Source: Oscillospiraceae bacterium
GTDB taxonomy: Bacteria > Bacillota_A > Clostridia > Oscillospirales > CAG-272
DNA: 7,127 bases
Direction of reading: 5' to 3'
NCBI GenBank assembly: GCA_015064195.1
Contig: SVSO01000158.1
Coordinates: 1-7,127, forward strand
Part shown: piece by piece, positions 6,147-7,127 of the stretch
Layout: each line of letters begins with the position of its first letter
Numbering within the stretch: position 1 is the stretch's first letter
Position numbers and translations under genes: made by a program
Notes under the pieces: model-generated
The model's database searches: none
Seen by the model: the letters and a program-made list of their open reading frames with translations, nothing else
Told to the model about the DNA's origin: nothing

Positions 6147-7127
6147 GCATCTACACCGCTGAACAGCTGGGAATCACCCTTCCGGCTGATAAAATGAACG
6201 CGCAGTTTTTCGATGTGCGGGAAGAGCCGTTCCGCGTGTACGGCCTGTACGATACGAAAAATCAGCCTGTATTCCGCCGCATTCCCGAGGATGTGGCGGC
6301 GGCGACCTCGCCGAACGTCCACGGCCAGTCGAGACTGACCGCAGGCGGACGGGTGCGGTTCTGCACCAATTCCCCCTACGCCGTCCTGCACGTGCGCTAC
6401 AACGGCGAAGCTCCCTGCACCGCCATGTCGCCAACGGCCACCCGCGGCTTCGATCTGTATTCCCGATACAACGGCCGCGACAGCTGGATCGGCACGGCGT
6501 GCTATTGCAATCCCGACACGGAGCGTGACGCGCTGACCCACGTTTTCGCCCTCGACGGCGACAAAAACCATGCCGGCGAAGTTGAGCTGACGCTGAATAT
6601 GCCCACCATGGCAGGCGTGAAGCAGCTTTTCATCGGTCTCGCACCGGATGCAAGCCTCTCCCGCCGCGGCGATTACCGATACGAGAAGCCGGTGCTCTAT
6701 TACGGCTCGTCCATCACCCACGGCGGTCACGCATCAAGACCCGGCATGAGCTATGAAGCCATCATCTCCCGCCGCCTCGACTGCGACTACGTGAATCTGG
6801 GATTTGCCGGATCGTGCAAGGCGGAGGAGGCCATCACCGACTACATCGCCGCCCTCGATCCCTCCGTGTTCGTGCTGGATTACGATCACAACGCGCCGAA
6901 TGAGGAATATCTTGCGGCGACCCATGAAAAAGCGTACCTGAAATTCCGCGCTGCTCATCCGAAAACGCCGGTGATCTTCGTTGGCCGACCGGACTTCTGG
7001 CTGTGGAATCCAAGCGACGTCCGCCGCCGGGATATTCTCTACACCACCTATCAGAATGCGCTCCGGCGGGGTGAGCCTGTGCTGTTTGTGGACGGCTATT
7101 CCCTGTTCCACGGCGAATACCGGGAGG
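6143..7127 (+). CDS. SGNH/GDSL-type esterase with N-terminal GxDLY domain, paralogue 3 (3' end outside window)
   Basis: An open frame of 328 complete codons running off the window end, starting MSIYTAEQLGIT. It is a third copy of the cytoplasmic two-domain esterase. GFDLY is at 102-106; block I GSSIT at 188-192 gives nucleophile Ser190; block II NLG is at 218-220; DYDHNAPN is at 246-253. The DxxH/ExxH block that would complete the triad lies beyond 7127, so its acid residue is unknown. Roughly 30 residues are missing by comparison with the other copies. The start ATG overlaps the stop of paralogue 2 by four bases (ATGA) and has a strong AAGGAGG 6 bases upstream. The N-terminal half follows paralogue 2 (FDVREEPFRVYGLYD), while stretches around the active site follow paralogue 1 (EKPVLYYGSSITHG, then IISRRLDC). 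It therefore looks mosaic. The substrate is unknown. Confidence 0.9.
   Translation, partial: MSIYTAEQLGITLPADKMNAQFFDVREEPFRVYGLYDTKNQPVFRRIPEDVAAATSPNVHGQSRLTAGGRVRFCTNSPYAVLHVRYNGEAPCTAMSPTATRGFDLYSRYNGRDSWIGTACYCNPDTERDALTHVFALDGDKNHAGEVELTLNMPTMAGVKQLFIGLAPDASLSRRGDYRYEKPVLYYGSSITHGGHASRPGMSYEAIISRRLDCDYVNLGFAGSCKAEEAITDYIAALDPSVFVLDYDHNAPNEEYLAATHEKAYLKFRAAHPKTPVIFVGRPDFWLWNPSDVRRRDILYTTYQNALRRGEPVLFVDGYSLFHGEYRE

Noticed and set aside
5214..6730. Overlapping minus-strand open frames (281 and 256 codons) across esterases 2 and 3
   Set aside because: They resemble each other only because the sense genes are paralogues; there is no ribosome binding site or known domain, and the sense strand is clearly coding.
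1..7127. CRISPR array, tRNA, rRNA, insertion sequence or attachment site
   Set aside because: Coding sequence fills essentially the whole window, and no short direct-repeat array, cloverleaf-like segment, transposase motif or flanking inverted repeat was seen by eye.

Overview
The window is a densely packed, entirely plus-strand stretch of a G+C-rich bacterial genome (about 60% G+C by eye). Six genes follow each other with overlaps or gaps of at most 13 bases, and no terminator or promoter is obvious between them. Strong AAGGAGG ribosome binding sites, a ClpC-type unfoldase, a family-6-like (hypoxanthine) DNA glycosylase and GxDLY/SGNH esterases together suggest a high-G+C member of the Clostridia (Oscillospirales or Christensenellales type, probably gut-associated). 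That placement is inference; no marker gene settles it.

Left part (1-3942): the C-terminal end of a Clp AAA+ unfoldase, most like ClpC, touches by one base (TGATG) a 928-residue P-type-ATPase-fold membrane protein. That protein overlaps by four bases (ATGA) a 158-residue DNA glycosylase of the deoxyinosine/uracil type. The overlaps imply translational coupling. The membrane protein is the outstanding item. It keeps the whole P2-type layout (A, P and N domains and about 10 membrane segments), but its DKTGT, TGES, KGA, DPxR and GDGxND motifs and the PEGL ion-site motif are all replaced. The reading frame is nevertheless intact. It looks like a maintained pseudo-ATPase with a non-pump role.

Right part (3956-7127): three consecutive paralogous cytoplasmic esterases, each with an N-terminal GxDLY domain and a C-terminal SGNH hydrolase domain. 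The third is cut by the window end. The first has an excellent ribosome binding site next to a short AT-rich patch, which marks the junction between the two halves. The second and third are linked by a four-base overlap and share near-identical DNA blocks. The third also resembles the first in other segments, so the array looks like recent duplication with possible gene conversion. The second copy has Glu where the SGNH catalytic Asp is expected.

How the genes work together is not shown by sequence. The left trio looks like protein quality control, an inactive membrane sensor or scaffold, and base-excision repair under one transcript. The right trio is probably a catabolic or tailoring esterase set for small acylated (for example carbohydrate) substrates taken into the cell.
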